From Acanthaster planci (lineage: Eukaryota; Echinodermata; Asteroidea; Valvatida; Acanthasteridae), in contig NW_019091529.1 in the NCBI RefSeq assembly GCF_001949145.1, positions 412,804-476,803 of the forward strand: DNA of 64,000 bases, in the 5' to 3' direction. Shown in pieces: positions 1-12,386 of the stretch. Each line of letters starts with the position of its first letter. Positions within the stretch are counted from its first letter, which is position 1. The position numbers and the translations under genes were made by a program. Below the pieces are notes generated by a model. That model was given only the letters and a program-made list of their open reading frames with translations, did no database searches and was not told where the DNA came from.

Positions 1-2213
1 ACAAGCGTCTGTGCTATTTCAGATCGGCAGTCCATTGCACGTTCCACAACAGGAGCTGGTCATTGTGTATATGCCTTATAGTCCTGACCTTTTACTTTTG
101 ACCTTATCAATTAAGATGGCGCCAACGCAGAAAACTGAACTGTAGTTGATCGCTCGGAGACAATTGTTAGACAATTCGAAACTGAGAAGCAAGTAACCAC
201 TTGTTAAGCAATTCTCACAATCACATCTTCTTTATAATGGAATTTGGTAAGTGGCTTTGTTGTTTAACGATGATAGCTCCCTTAAGAACAAGGAAATGTA
301 TGAAGCGATAGGGTACAGTGACAGCTATGCGTCATTCGTAAAGATTCACAAGAGTCGGGAGCATTTTCAGGGAGCTACATTTCGGCGTGAATGACGTCAT
401 ATCTAAGTGATTGACGCCGACAAGTCTGCTTCAACCCTTTTCGATGTATTCCAAGACACACTTGCGCCACTATTCATTGTGAAACAAAACACGACAATGA
501 CTGGACACTGTCACTCATGCATTATCACATTTTGGGAGGAATCCCTCTCGACTCGGCTTGCGCTCTTTTCCTTCGTATCACCAACCATAAGTATGCAAGA
601 AGCCGGCCAAATCTCTAAACATGTTAACTTCAGGACGAAGCCACTGGCTAAAATCTGAAGAATTTCTTTCAAGCAAAGCTTTGTTCCAGGATTTTAATTA
701 AGATGGTCTGAAATCTCTTTCACTAGAGTAGTGATTAATAAAAGCAAATCCAACGGTCGGCAACTTAAATTACCAAAGGGCTAACTCAAAGAAATTTCCA
801 GACATTTTATGCTCCGGAGCAAATGTTATTGATGTCACAGCTTTCAACTGAATAGTTATGCTTGGACTGAAAGGTATCATAACTCTACTTGCCATGAAAC
901 CCAGATAGATTCGTAAAGCCACATTTTTGCCGCTGCGGCTGAAGACCAAGCGTTCCATTTAAGTTTCCGTATCAGGTAGGATAAACCATTCCAATGTAAG
1001 CAAAACCAGTATTAGTAGAATTACTTGATTATTGTTTAGGTAAAACGTCTTAATGAAAATTAACGACAGACACCGGTGTTTTATTTGAGAAAAAGAAAGA
1101 TATTTTCTGTAATTTCCCTCGAATAGGTTCAGCTCAGTGCACGGAAGGGATTGAATGCAGCTCAAACCAAACAGTTGCTTCCGAAAGAGCGCCCCCGTAA
1201 TTGATGGGAGACTGTTGCTCTGATCGATCTTGCGTCAGGGCAGAATTGGATCAACGGAAGTGTATACGCCCCGACAGGCAGCAATTTGATATCAGTTGCC
1301 TTGATGGCAAAAAAGGACAAGAGTGAAGAAGAATCTGAGGTTGCACAAAAAATAATTCGCCCATGTTTCTTATCGTTCAAAAATAAAAAAATATCTGTAC
1401 TGCGACGCCTAATCCAAGTTTTCTATAAATTATTGTTTTTTCTCAACACCGCTCAGAATCAAACTAAACAACCATTAGGTTTTTTATGAAGGCAGGAAAA
1501 ACTGATGTTTGATTGATGTATGCATTTTATTCTGCAATCACATTTGAAACTGGCACATTCTAAAGAGCCGGAGTTAAAACCTGGAGCATTCAATTCCGTC
1601 CTCTTCTAAAATCTCAGTCTAAATAGAAAATGGAGAATTTTGTGGGGAAAATGATTATAAGGTTTCCTTATATTAGTATAATGGCTCCAGAGTTAACTAT
1701 TCATTGCTACTTATTTTGTGTCAAAAATGTACCAAATGAAGCGTTACTCAGGCTAATTGGGCCATGAAATTCGAAATCCTCGTGACGTTTTAAAGTCATG
1801 CATTGACAGAATTAAGACTTTGTGTCTTCCATGTTACAACGCATGTTTTTTTTAAACCTACAGGTAGGAAAGGCCCCTAGTGCTATGAAGTATACATTTT
1901 CAAAAAAGAAAGTCTTTTTAACTGCATTTTACATGTGTTTCCATTTTTGGAAGCATTCGTTTCATGAAAAATATTTTTACATTGCGCCTCGTGAGTTGTA
2001 GGAATACCCTACTGGCTTACACAAGTCACAGCAAACGGCGTCAATTCCCACCTCATCTCCTGAATTTACCCTTTCGGAAAAACAGTCTCATGTTTTTTCC
2101 TTATCAAACACGTCTGGTATATCTCCCCAAACCAATTTGAAAAATATGTATCAAAAAACAAACCTGACTAAAAATTGCTTCATTTTTATCTTAAATCACA
2201 AACAGTGCTTTTC

Positions 2214-2324
2214 AAAATAAATCTCGTAAAAACCAACTTGAAGAGATGTATTTCGTGAAAACAAATTGTGGGAAAATAAATCTAGTAAAAATGAACGTGA
2301 AAAAAATAAATCTCGTAAAAATGA
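2214..2324. repeat. three copies of an AT-rich motif
   Basis: The motif AAATAAATCTCGTAAAAA occurs three times (about 2215-2232, 2274-2291 with CTAG for CTCG, and 2304-2321). The spacings are about 59 and 30 bp. It looks like a decayed local duplication, and no function is suggested. Confidence 0.5.
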
Positions 2325-4792
2325 CTAAAAAAACAAACTTTAGAAAATACTTAATTTAAAATTGTATACATCATGGCATTAGTGGGGTTTTGTATTTAGG
2401 TCTATTCTTTCAGTAGATTTGAGTTTGTTGCTCGTAGACTGTAATTGATACGGTCTTGAAGTTAGTACATACGCGAAGTTAAAAATTTGCACTTGTTTCT
2501 GCTCTGAGAGAGACAAGTTAAGTGCAGCCACCCCTTCTTTACGTTTGCAAAAAAGCGAAAGACTAGTGGAAAAACCCAGTATACTAAAATAACCGTGAAG
2601 CTGGAACATCAACCGGTTTGTTCACAGTTTTGTTGAAACTATTCCGAGCCTTTTGCGTAGCATTGTGTCTTTGATCAACACTGACTATGAAAATTACTAC
2701 ATTACTATGAAGCACGAGTTAATCCTATAACTTTATTGACCATGGTTAGCGGTTTACACATAAAACCCCACAAGTCGCATTCCCTCCCTGTCGTTCCCAT
2801 GAACAGAACCCTTTTGTAACTCGGAAACTTCTCAAACTTTTACGCCTGTACCGTGCGTGCTCGCCCATTACATGTTGCAATTATCTCGTTTCAACATTAT
2901 CGATTTCATTAATGTCTCGGTGCTGGGTTTACTGTTGCTATGGAACCTTAAGTCCGGAACTATCTCGTTCAAAGAATTTTGTTGGACGGTATGGGCGAGA
3001 CTTCGTGTCGATCTAATCGGGTATGAGCAGTACATTGAAAAAACAGAATACAGTATAGAGTTGAGCGTCAAGTGGAATTTTTGACGTTTTGCTGATAGTA
3101 CATAAATCATCTGAATCGTTAGGGACACTGTGGGTTTTGATTTCGACTCTGTTCATGTTGAATACAGATATAAATTTTATAATAGACTGATAATAACGGT
3201 TCTACTAAGATCGCCGTGATACACAGCCAAATGTAATGAAATCAATCAAGGCATCTCCTTCTGTGGACATACATTAGGCAAAATATTCACACAGGACATA
3301 CATCAAAAATGACGTTTCGCTTCTTTTCATCAACCTTGGTTTGTCACAGACTGCTTGGTACAACTGTTCCTCGTCCAACCCCTCATTAGACAGCGTGCGC
3401 GCATAATTGCTCTCTCAGAGACCCAGTCCTGGACGGAAGACACAGAACCAGAACATTCGTAATAATCTATGATGATCTGTGGCATATTTATTGTTGTACA
3501 CTTTATTCCAGACTCTTCGCGCATTATTTCGGAAGTTCACTGTTAAATTCAAAGAGCTCTCTTTCAGAAAGCATTTAATTGCCGTTGCTTTTAACCTTGT
3601 TCTTGAAATTCAATTGCGTGTTCATAAGCAAGACCCTTAACAGCACCACGGTAGGAATTGCCCAATTTATGATGACCCTCAATATTACGGTAAAAATGTG
3701 TGGTTTCATGTGTACGTGGGTTACCAGCGTCAAAGTTCAAAACAGTATTTAGTAAATAAAAATCAAGCCTAGGAAGCTATGATATTTGTGAGAAAATTCT
3801 GATGGATGTACGTTGGCTAAAGTTAGGTCTCAGCGTCACAGCGGGGTCTGTCCTTAAATAGGCCTACACACGAACTGGTATACCCATGAGGCAAATGATA
3901 GTTTTCAGAACATGGTAATGTCCGAGTGCACTTCTCGAGTGCCACTCGAATTCCCGTCAACACGTAACGTACAAAGGACACGACTTAACTTGGAAGGAAT
4001 TTCATGAATGCTTCTAGACAGCCCTTTTCCAGCACGGCTGTAATTATGCAAATAATGAAACCAGATGTTTGCTTGTGGTGGCGTGACCTTATTTCCGATT
4101 GGCGATGAGGTCATAAAGGTTCCAGACCGGTAAATAGACCCAAAATTTCCCGAGCGGAACAACCACGATCCCCATGCTGTCAGATTCTCTGGTGATCTGG
4201 GTAATCATCTCTGGAAAGAAATATCTTCAAACGTTATTGTTTAAGCCACCAAAAATTGCAAGGAAAATAAAGATGAGCTTGTATTTTTACGGATTTTTTT
4301 AAATGCAGGTATTTATCATTGTTGTCTGGGGCAGCTTATTTACTTGTCTGCAACCTCATAGCACAAAAAAGCCCCCGTTGTCATGCAAATACTTTTGCTA
4401 TTGGAAATTATGCATTTTTACGTTGACGCAAACAAACTGCTCAATGTTTTTTCCAGAAATATGCGTTAGGGGATACCAAATTGTATGCGATTTTTTTCCC
4501 CAGAAGGCCTGTGTTACAGATAAAAAAGCAACGAGTCATACCTAACAATGCACGACTACAAACCCTCAAAACCGGTTAAATAATACAATACCAAAATCAT
4601 TCAAGGTTGTTTGCATTGTATCAGTTAATCAATCATGCCATGGTTTTGTTGCACAGAGAACCAATATAATCTTTTACACCAAAAACAAAAACCTTCATTT
4701 CTGAGCTTTTAAGACGGATTTATTTTGCCAAAGTATGTCAACACTCTAATGCACATGCAGATTTAATTAAAATGCACTTCAATGGGCTAAAC

Positions 4793-4846
4793 CTACTGCA
4801 AGCAATAATTAATACTGTAATTATTGATAATACTACTTGCCTGTAG
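4793..4846. repeat. imperfect two-stem inverted repeat
   Basis: The inner arms CAATAATTA (4803-4811) and TAATTATTG (4818-4826) are perfect complements around a 6-nt loop. The outer arms CTACTGCAAG (4793-4802) and CTTGCCTGTAG (4836-4846) pair with one bulge. The result is a hairpin of about 54 nt with an asymmetric bulge. It could be a small fold-back element or a structured RNA, and nothing decides between these. Confidence 0.4.
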
Positions 4847-6337
4847 CAGATTTACGCACAGAAAATGTACTTTGAATTATTTGTACCACTAAAAACAAAT
4901 ATTATTAGTGAAAAAAAAATTAAAGAATACATTCAGTTTAGGTTGGGAGGTAAAGGTCATTGTGGTTAATATATTTAAAGCTTTTAAAAATGCACTGGTG
5001 TTTTTCCGCTACCACTGAACAAAAAATAGTGTAGTTTTCTTTTTCAGGAAGTAAAACATCTTATTTTAATTCTGGATACTTCTTTTCAGTCAATAATGAT
5101 ATAAACTTATGCCTATATAAGAATGTCAGTTACACCAAGAGGAAAAGTGAGACGTATTCCTTACAAAAGGAGTATACATGTAAATAAATTCAGCAAAGTG
5201 AATGCAGGTCATCTATTTCTATTAGTTATATTTACCTAGTTTCAAAGTGGTTAAGAATGAAGTTATTTAAAGTTCTAAAAATTAATACAATCTGAGCACT
5301 ACGTTTTATTGCTAACTTAGCTGGAAAGACGTGTAGTGTTCCATAATATCCAACCAATCCGTCTACCTAAATAACAGCAGATTCTATTTACCTTGAATGA
5401 CTTTCTAATAACAATAGATTCCATTTACCTTGAACGAAGACAAAATATAAGTAAAACGACCTGAAATACCAATGTCAAACAAAAGAGCACTGCCGATACT
5501 AAAAGCGGGCAACAATAACTATACATGAATGAAAGCTACATGATTAAGCAGCTTGCTCTTTGGGCACAAATCTAGGCATTTTGTGTGTGTGTGGGGGGGT
5601 CTCATTTGATGGCTCAATGCGCCTAAGTGTAATACGATTACCATTATCCCCCTCGGCGCTTTTTGAGCTGTCTCCAGAGAACAATACCGAATTGGCAGTA
5701 GATGGAAGAGACCGTAAAGCTTTTTCATATATACATATACGACCTACATTTGTACATTATACACTCCCCTTAAATTCCACCTGGTACGACGCAGACGTTT
5801 CCAATAAGCGTATTTGTGACATATTAAATAACACAAAGGTATTAGTTGCCATTATTTTGGTTCTATTTTAGGTAATTACAGTCAACATAGGATCCTCGTG
5901 AAGAGAATTTGCAAGAGGGATAGCACTATACTATTTTGTAAACTTCTTGTGGTTTTTTATTTTCATTCCCGGTATCTACTGCGATATTTCCCTTTTGTGT
6001 TTACATGTTTGAAAGAGTAATATTGATGTTCAGAGAAAAACGCCCGCCAAAAATGCCGTATAGTTAACACAATGGCCAATAATAAGCCGTAACTTGCTAC
6101 AAATGGCTGAACACGAGCAAGGCAAATTACCACATAAATTGCCAAAGGAAATTGCGACTCTTGTTACAGCAACATGCCCTTAACAAATGCAACAAGCAGT
6201 CGACTCTGTTGGAAAATACTGACATGAGGGCAGGGCAACTACATTGGTGAAAAATGACATGTCACGTCCAGGCACAGTCATTTCCTCCAAAGTTACAATT
6301 GCATCGAATTTAGGTAACAAGCTGCTACAGCCTGCAT

Positions 6338-6343
6338 TTTATT
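6338..6343 (-). terminator. polyadenylation signal for VAChT
   Basis: AATAAA is present on the minus strand, about 57 nt after the VAChT stop codon, giving a short 3' UTR. It is the nearest canonical signal downstream of the stop. Confidence 0.6.
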
Positions 6344-6400
6344 GATCCCTGTTCTAATGGTATCGAAGAAATAAGTATATTAATGACACATGTCGTGTTT

Positions 6401-8086
6401 TTAATCTTCCTGTCCAGAAAGGGACCCGTAGCCCTGTTGCCGGGCTACGGTTCTTTGTGCATGTTCTTCTTGTTCGGAGCCTCGGCTAACCAGAGCACCC
6501 ATTCCTAAGCTCCTGCTGTTGGTGGAGCTTCCGTCGTCGCTATCGGTTAGGTTTCCGTTGGGTATGTTGCCGTTAACCTTCTGCATCCTGAAAGCGTTGT
6601 GGTTGACATAGTAGCGACTGCCTTCTTTAGCTTCGCGTTTAGCCTCAGCTTTGATGGTATCATACAGTCCTGTGGCCGGCTCCTCTGTAAGAAGTACGGT
6701 GTCTTCAAACTGCATGGGCTTCAAGTCATATACCTTTCTTAGACCAAGGAGGATAGGAGCGTAGGCAATGTTCAAGACACCGATGATGATATTCAGGTTG
6801 GTGAAGCCGAGGCTTTGGACGATTTGGCCAGCTAACACCGGACCTATGGCGTATGCAAGACAGTAAGAGATATCAGCTATAGCATAAACGCTTCCGTATA
6901 CGGGCACGTGTCGAACATCGACGAGGAGTCCAAGAGTTGGTAATAGAGAAGTGTCTACCAGCGCAATTCCGTAGCAGATCCCACAAAGGGGAAGGATGAG
7001 AACGCCGAATGTCTCACAAGCTGGGACAATGAAAGTGCATATGCCGATGACAACAAGTCCGATGGCGGCGTAGAGCCACTGGTAATGAGGGTAGCGTGTA
7101 GTGAGTTTAACCGTCATGACAACTCCGATGACATGGGGGACGAAGGCAGGCAGCCAAATGATTCCTGTTTGCCAACTCACGGCAGACATGGTGTCCTCCA
7201 TCCAGATTGATATGGTGGGCTCGAGGAAGGCAAGGGACACGTTGGACATGGAAAGCGCCCCAGCAGCCACGGCTATGTAGGGATCTATTATCAGCTTATA
7301 GATCGGCGTTCCTTTTGGCATCTGCCAACGACGTTCACCGTAAGGTTTAATGACGAAGAGTAGCAAGAATCCATCGAGGACTGCTACCAGGGCTAGCGTG
7401 AAGAACGGCATCTTTTTACCGACGAATTCATACAAAACACCGCCAAATGGAGGGGCCACGAGGCAGCCAAAGGATATAAAAGCTAGAGCAATACCAAGAG
7501 CTTTACTTCGCTCGCTTTCTACCTGGAACCGATCAGCTATCATTGCAAGACCTGAGGTGTCTGCAAAGGCAGATCCTACACCTTGCATGCTCCTTGCAAT
7601 GAACAAGACTCCGTAGGAGTTTCCAAAAGCAAAGATAGTGGTAGCTATGAAAAGAATACTGAGCCCAAAGACCATGGGGATGTCATAACCGATCTTATCA
7701 ATGATTGTTCCAGAGATAGGATTTATCAAAAGCTGGACGATGGCCTTCGAAGCAAAAAGGACACCGATGTAGACGTCTTCGCTTTTAAAACTCCCGTTTG
7801 CTTCGATGGTGGAGTTAACCGTAGTGTTAGTTATATTGTCGCCACTGGTCACAGACGTTGAGTCTGTGTCATTCCATGCACCGATGAACCTCAAGTAGTC
7901 TGGAATGATGGGTACTATCACCATATACAACATATTGTCAAGTAGTAAAGCAACGCAGACAATTATTAGAATAAACCGTCGCTGAATCACTGGATTCTTA
8001 ATGCGTGACTTTGCAGTTCCTATGAATTCAGACATGGCCATTTTTGCGCTTTCCATCTTTTCTCTAGCTGCTTCAGCCGTCTCCAT
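6401..8086 (-). CDS. SLC18A3: vesicular acetylcholine transporter (VAChT, SLC18A3 family), single exon
   Basis: It loads acetylcholine into synaptic vesicles in exchange for protons and is a 12-helix major-facilitator protein. The product is 561 aa. Helix 1 carries LLLDNMLYMVIVPIIP (residues 47-62), where VAChT has LYMVIVP and the monoamine transporters differ. The lumenal loop (71-99) has several N-glycosylation sequons (NDT, NIT, NTT, NST, NGS). Charged membrane residues of the family are present: D50, K114 (helix 2), D238, D378 and D405. MFS motif A-like GTIIDKIGY is at 126-134, and motif C-like GIALAFISFG...APPFGG spans 198-216. The cytosolic tail has the acidic dileucine sorting motif EDTVLL (461-466). 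The start is the ATG at 8086 in good context (AACATGG); an upstream in-frame TTG at 8107 is not a credible start. An intronless frame fits the cholinergic gene locus, where VAChT lies within a ChAT intron. No lesion is seen. Confidence 0.96.
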   Translation of the reverse strand: METAEAAREKMESAKMAMSEFIGTAKSRIKNPVIQRRFILIIVCVALLLDNMLYMVIVPIIPDYLRFIGAWNDTDSTSVTSGDNITNTTVNSTIEANGSFKSEDVYIGVLFASKAIVQLLINPISGTIIDKIGYDIPMVFGLSILFIATTIFAFGNSYGVLFIARSMQGVGSAFADTSGLAMIADRFQVESERSKALGIALAFISFGCLVAPPFGGVLYEFVGKKMPFFTLALVAVLDGFLLLFVIKPYGERRWQMPKGTPIYKLIIDPYIAVAAGALSMSNVSLAFLEPTISIWMEDTMSAVSWQTGIIWLPAFVPHVIGVVMTVKLTTRYPHYQWLYAAIGLVVIGICTFIVPACETFGVLILPLCGICYGIALVDTSLLPTLGLLVDVRHVPVYGSVYAIADISYCLAYAIGPVLAGQIVQSLGFTNLNIIIGVLNIAYAPILLGLRKVYDLKPMQFEDTVLLTEEPATGLYDTIKAEAKREAKEGSRYYVNHNAFRMQKVNGNIPNGNLTDSDDGSSTNSRSLGMGALVSRGSEQEEHAQRTVARQQGYGSLSGQED

Positions 8087-8125
8087 GTTATTTTGTATGA
8101 AGTTCAAACGGTCTCCTTTTTTCTG
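8087..8125 (-). promoter_or_regulatory. VAChT 5' leader with possible splice acceptor
   Basis: The 38-nt leader before the ATG is preceded by CATCAG (acceptor CAG at 8125-8123). Known cholinergic loci splice a shared non-coding first exon to a site just before VAChT. The pyrimidine tract here is weak, so this is a suggestion only. The donor exon was not identified. Confidence 0.3.
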
Positions 8126-10323
8126 ATGTTTGGTATAACAACAGGTATTAATGTCCCCTCGATAAAAAGATCGTTTCAGTCTCAGTTATGCGACTGCGTG
8201 GCGTTTTCTTGATCCGCAGAAGCTGGATGTGAAACCATCTACTAACTGCGCACTATCACGGATCCCGTAACATAACGTGCTTTCAGTAGCGAGCGCACAT
8301 TGCTACCACTGACATAAACCTTGCTGGGCACCAAGCATTGGATATTTTGCACCTGCAGAGGGACACAGAAGGAGAAATTTCTCGATTAAATCTCGTTGCA
8401 AAGTGCTCTTATCTCTTCTAAGACGCTCGTTAAAGAACATTTATTTAGTATTCGTTCTGGAAAAGTTGCATGCAAAATATCCGCCGCCGACACCGCTGCA
8501 AGTTCACCACATTACATCTACATTCTGGAAAATAAATCCAAAAGAACTCGAAGTCCATAAGAATATTTGAAGCAAAAATGTATACTCTGTACTAAAAGAT
8601 ACAGAGGTAAAAAGCTACTAAGTCAAATTACCTCACAGCTGAATGCCAATTCGAAGTTGGGGGCAAAATGTTAAACCTTTTTGACTTTGCATCGCGAATA
8701 ATTGATATGAAGTCTCAAACTTCTCGCCAAGAACAGCACTGTTTTGAAACTACAGTGTAGGAAATGTTTCTTGGGAACTTTTCTTATTCTTAGTTTCGTT
8801 TTTATATTTTCTCTCCTATTATTGGAAAAACTGATACAGTGAATGCACTTGGTGAAATAAATCAATGCGGTCTATTTGGTTGGTGTATATTGCGATGTCA
8901 GAAATTTCGAATTGAATTACCTCTCAGTTTTGGGATATTGCCTTGCTTTAACACAAACACCTGAAACTGCCCACGCCCTATGCACAAAGATAAATCACAG
9001 ATTATAAGCATAGTTGCCATGATCAGTTGAGTTATTAGCAATCCACAGGATGATTGTTTACATAAGTTCATAAATGCTCGTAAACGAGCATTTTGAGTCT
9101 CAATCACAATGTAGGGGTTTAGACGAACAACAAACCAAGAAGGTATAAGCATTTCTATGTGTTGATAAAAAGAGACTTTAACAATATTACACAAAAGTAA
9201 TTTGTGGACTGTTGATGCAATGGGTTTTAACAGTGCAACAATCAATGTTTATGAGTGCAATGGTAAGGAAAAAATTATGAGTAGACAAAGGGAATGTTCC
9301 ATTTCAATAAACTTTATTGTTGCCGAATGAAGTTATACTTTCCTGGCGCGAAAGGGAGAACATTCACTCTACATTTTAATTAATGCTTGATATTACCATT
9401 CAGACATTGTAAAGTAAATTGTACCAGAAACTGAAAATGTGTAAATGAATTGTCACAGTAAACTGTCAGTTAAAATTTGAACAATGCGATTTTAATCCCA
9501 TAGATAATTTAATTAACCCAATTGGCATGTTAAAGCAATATTTGACTCGGCACATCGAAATAAGGAATAAATCTGAAATTGACTTTTTCCAGAAGAAAAT
9601 TTAATAAGCTTTCAAAGGGTACATATTACAAGTGTGTTATTTCTCTGGTTCTCGAGTTATGATCTGATGAACATGACAAGCCATTTGAATGCTTATAAAC
9701 TCTCTTTATAACCATGTACACATTTCAAAAAGTCAATTTCAAACTTATTCCTGATTTCGATGTGCTGGGTCGCATGGCAAAACGTATTTGATATTACTGT
9801 CAATATCATCGATATATTTAGCGTGATAACGGTATTTTTGAGGGTCGTGCTTAGGAAGGTAAAGTTTTACGTCGATAAGAATGACAAAACAGGAAAGGAC
9901 ATCAACCATGATAACACATGGGAGACTCGGGGAATCCATAGAAATGATACTTTATTTACAATTTTGAATGTAACTATCGAATCACAAGAGAGACAGACAT
10001 ACGGTTGAGGGGTTGAGCCTTTATATTCCATGAAAGTGTACCAAGATTATAGAAACCTATATTACAAGGCTCTAGACAATCTTTTTACAGAGTTTCCAAG
10101 CATAATTTGTCGAGACAAACCCTCAAATCATTAGCATGTATTTATGTGTGAGCAATTTTTCTCCTTTCTTTCATACTTGTTTTCAAACTTAGAGCCTTCA
10201 AACTTGTTTTCACATACTGAATTGTGTTCTTTCACACACTCAATTTTGGAAGTATTTTGATTCAATTAGACGGTGCATACCCGTCATTCGATTTCGCGCT
10301 GGGTGACTTAAACCAGAACTCCC
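8126..10323. other. gene-free stretch upstream of VAChT
   Basis: This should include the VAChT/ChAT promoter region or first intron. I found no exon, TATA box or conserved coding segment. A perfect hairpin is at 9072-9093, and AT-rich sequence dominates. Confidence 0.5.
9072..9093. repeat. perfect 10-bp hairpin
   Basis: AAATGCTCGT and ACGAGCATTT are exact complements separated by AA, a tight 22-nt fold-back lying 1 kb upstream of VAChT. Confidence 0.5.
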
Positions 10324-10628
10324 GATTTTTTGTTATTATTATTATTGTTTGTGGTGGTGGTGGTGTTGATGGTGGTGGTGGTGGTGGTGTTGATGGTGGT
10401 GTTGTTGTTGGTGTTGTTGTTGGTGTTGTTGTTGGTGTTGTTGTTGGTGGTGTTGTTGTTGGTGTTGTTGTTGGTGTTGTTGTTGGTGTTGTTGTTGGTG
10501 GTGTTGTTGTTGGTGTTGTTGTTGGTGTTGTTGTTGGTGTTGTTGTTGGTGGTGTTGTTGGTGTTGTTTTTGGTGGTGGTGGTTTTGGTGTTCTTCGTAT
10601 TATTATTATTATTATTGTTATTCTTATT
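10324..10628. repeat. G/T-only microsatellite and 51-bp higher-order minisatellite
   Basis: The plus strand is free of C from about 10324 to 10591. ATT runs flank a GGT/GTT array. Inside it, one GGTGGTGTTGTTGTT (15 bp) followed by three GGTGTTGTTGTT (12 bp) forms a 51-bp unit. This unit repeats exactly three times at 10395-10445, 10446-10496 and 10497-10547. Because all units are multiples of three, several frames on both strands stay open across it. These are not genes. Confidence 0.95.
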
Positions 10629-12361
10629 GTCTTGTCCAGGGGCAAGCATGTTTGCATTTTCAGCCCTCAAACTGTATATACAATGTGTATGCAGAACATT
10701 AAGAGAACAGGAATATATGACAACTTAAGACAGAGGAGGGAATAGATGATACAGATGTGTTCCGCGTATTGGCTTTCATATTTTCATCACGCCAAACGAT
10801 ACATTAGAGATCTTATTCAGTGCAATAATGATTGTCCATTTCATCCAACTTTGGAGGCGATAAAGGCCTACTCGCCCTGCGGACCTTCACCACAGATATC
10901 TTGAATTGGAGATGATTATAACTGACTAAATTTAGGTTACTTATTTGTATTTATACATACAAAAAAACACGCACTCCCTCAGTACATATGTATATTTTAT
11001 TTATGTTTGTGTCAATTGGGAAAATTTGGAATTATTTTGTCTGTATTAATCACAGTTTGCCCTCTCGTATGATTCAACGTTTTTGGAGAGAGGACAGAGC
11101 AAACTCTTCCTTTGACAGCAAGTTATCAGTGTATTAGAGATCTCTGCCTGTGACCTAAACTTTCATTCTATAACTTGCATATATATTTAAACAGAAAATT
11201 ACCAATTACAAGATGAACAGTAAATGAAAACAACGCATAGATTTCACAAATATTTGCCTATTCAGTTTGAATGGTAATCTAAATCGCTTATCTATTTCTG
11301 GCTAAATTTACTGAAAATGTCGCTAATTCGGATGCAAAGTTTACGAATTCACAGGCGTCGAGTGCTGCATTATGTGATTTTTTACCGCATCTTTTTATAG
11401 CGTATTTCATTTTTGTGGCACCATTACATTACGAAGTACATTAGAGGCTACGTATGGTGGTTGTTGTTAGTAACTGTGAGCTATACACTATTAATTTTCG
11501 AGCGTCTGACACATCACCGTGTAATTTAGAGGGCAGACCTGAGACTACAGTGCGCACGCCGACGAAAGCAGAGCGAACAAATAAACAACGCGCGCGCGGA
11601 GGATTCCTTAATTAAAAGTAAGCAGGTATTGATGCATGAGTAAGTATGACAGGGTCCTGCTTGATTTTTAAAAAGGCTGCATCAATTATTTTGTGCAATG
11701 CTATCAATTACAAAGCTATCGTAATCAATGTCCTCACTCTTACAATTAGTTTGGTTCCCAGGTAGTGATGTGTCACTTGTTAGTCACTTGTTAAGTTAAA
11801 AGAGTATAAAGGTAAGAAAGCCGTAAATCAAACGTAATTAAAAACAGTCTTAGATTGGGGTTTAATTTCGACTTTAAATAAACCTTTGTGAGATTTATGT
11901 CGGCCAGTCTGCTCACATAGGCTATTTTCAAAGCAAGACTGGTGCTCGGTGTCCTGTTCTAAAAGGTAATGTAATAAATGTGTTTCTGGCATTTATATAA
12001 AGATGGTCACTGTGTGTTTGGTAATCTTAGCATTAACGGTGCACGATTTCGAGCTAATTAAGGTTTTCTGGTTAACTTTGCACATCTTTCATTTAAAATT
12101 GATTAAAAGAAAGTTCAATGTCGTCAAAGGAGTCACTCGGCCCAAATGTTGATATCAATTTCAAAACAACACCATTTGATTTCACTATCTGAGCACTGTA
12201 CCGTCACTCCAGGAATGGCGTTGCATTGGAAAAACAAAATTCGTTTACTGTTATTCATTTTACCGATTTATTCATTCAGTTTCGTCTGTGGCATGATTGA
12301 AGAGTTTATGAAAGACAGGTCATACCAGTCATCTTCTGATCGTTCTTGTATTCGCTCTTAC

Positions 12362-12386
12362 CCCAGCGCCCGAACAGGGCGCTGGG
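12362..12386. repeat. perfect GC-rich 10-bp hairpin
   Basis: CCCAGCGCCC and GGGCGCTGGG pair exactly across the loop GAACA. It shares the CAGCGCCC / GGGCGCTG core with the hairpin at 47502-47523. Confidence 0.6.

Larger units (their letters stand above)
1..6337. other. gene-free stretch downstream of VAChT; probable ChAT intron
   Basis: I see no coding exon on either strand. Every open frame here is short and matches no family I know. The first coding exons of choline acetyltransferase would be expected on the minus strand on this side of VAChT, but no ChAT-like segment was found, so they probably lie left of position 1. The stretch holds an AT-rich direct repeat (2214-2324), a fold-back (4793-4846), a short GT/G run near 5583-5598 and an isolated CRE octamer TGACGTCA near 390. 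Confidence 0.6.

Noticed and set aside
3641-3651. CAGCACCACGG, matching the left half of the REST/RE1 silencer near VAChT
   Set aside because: The right half of the site does not match, and REST control is documented mainly in vertebrates.
8087-8107. Upstream TTG start adding seven residues to VAChT
   Set aside because: TTG is not a usual animal start, and the next in-frame ATG at 8086 has a good context.
10224-10745. Overlapping open frames on both strands across the G/T array
   Set aside because: They exist only because every repeat unit is a multiple of three and lacks stop codons in several frames; the peptides are pure Val/Gly/Leu or Asn/Thr runs.
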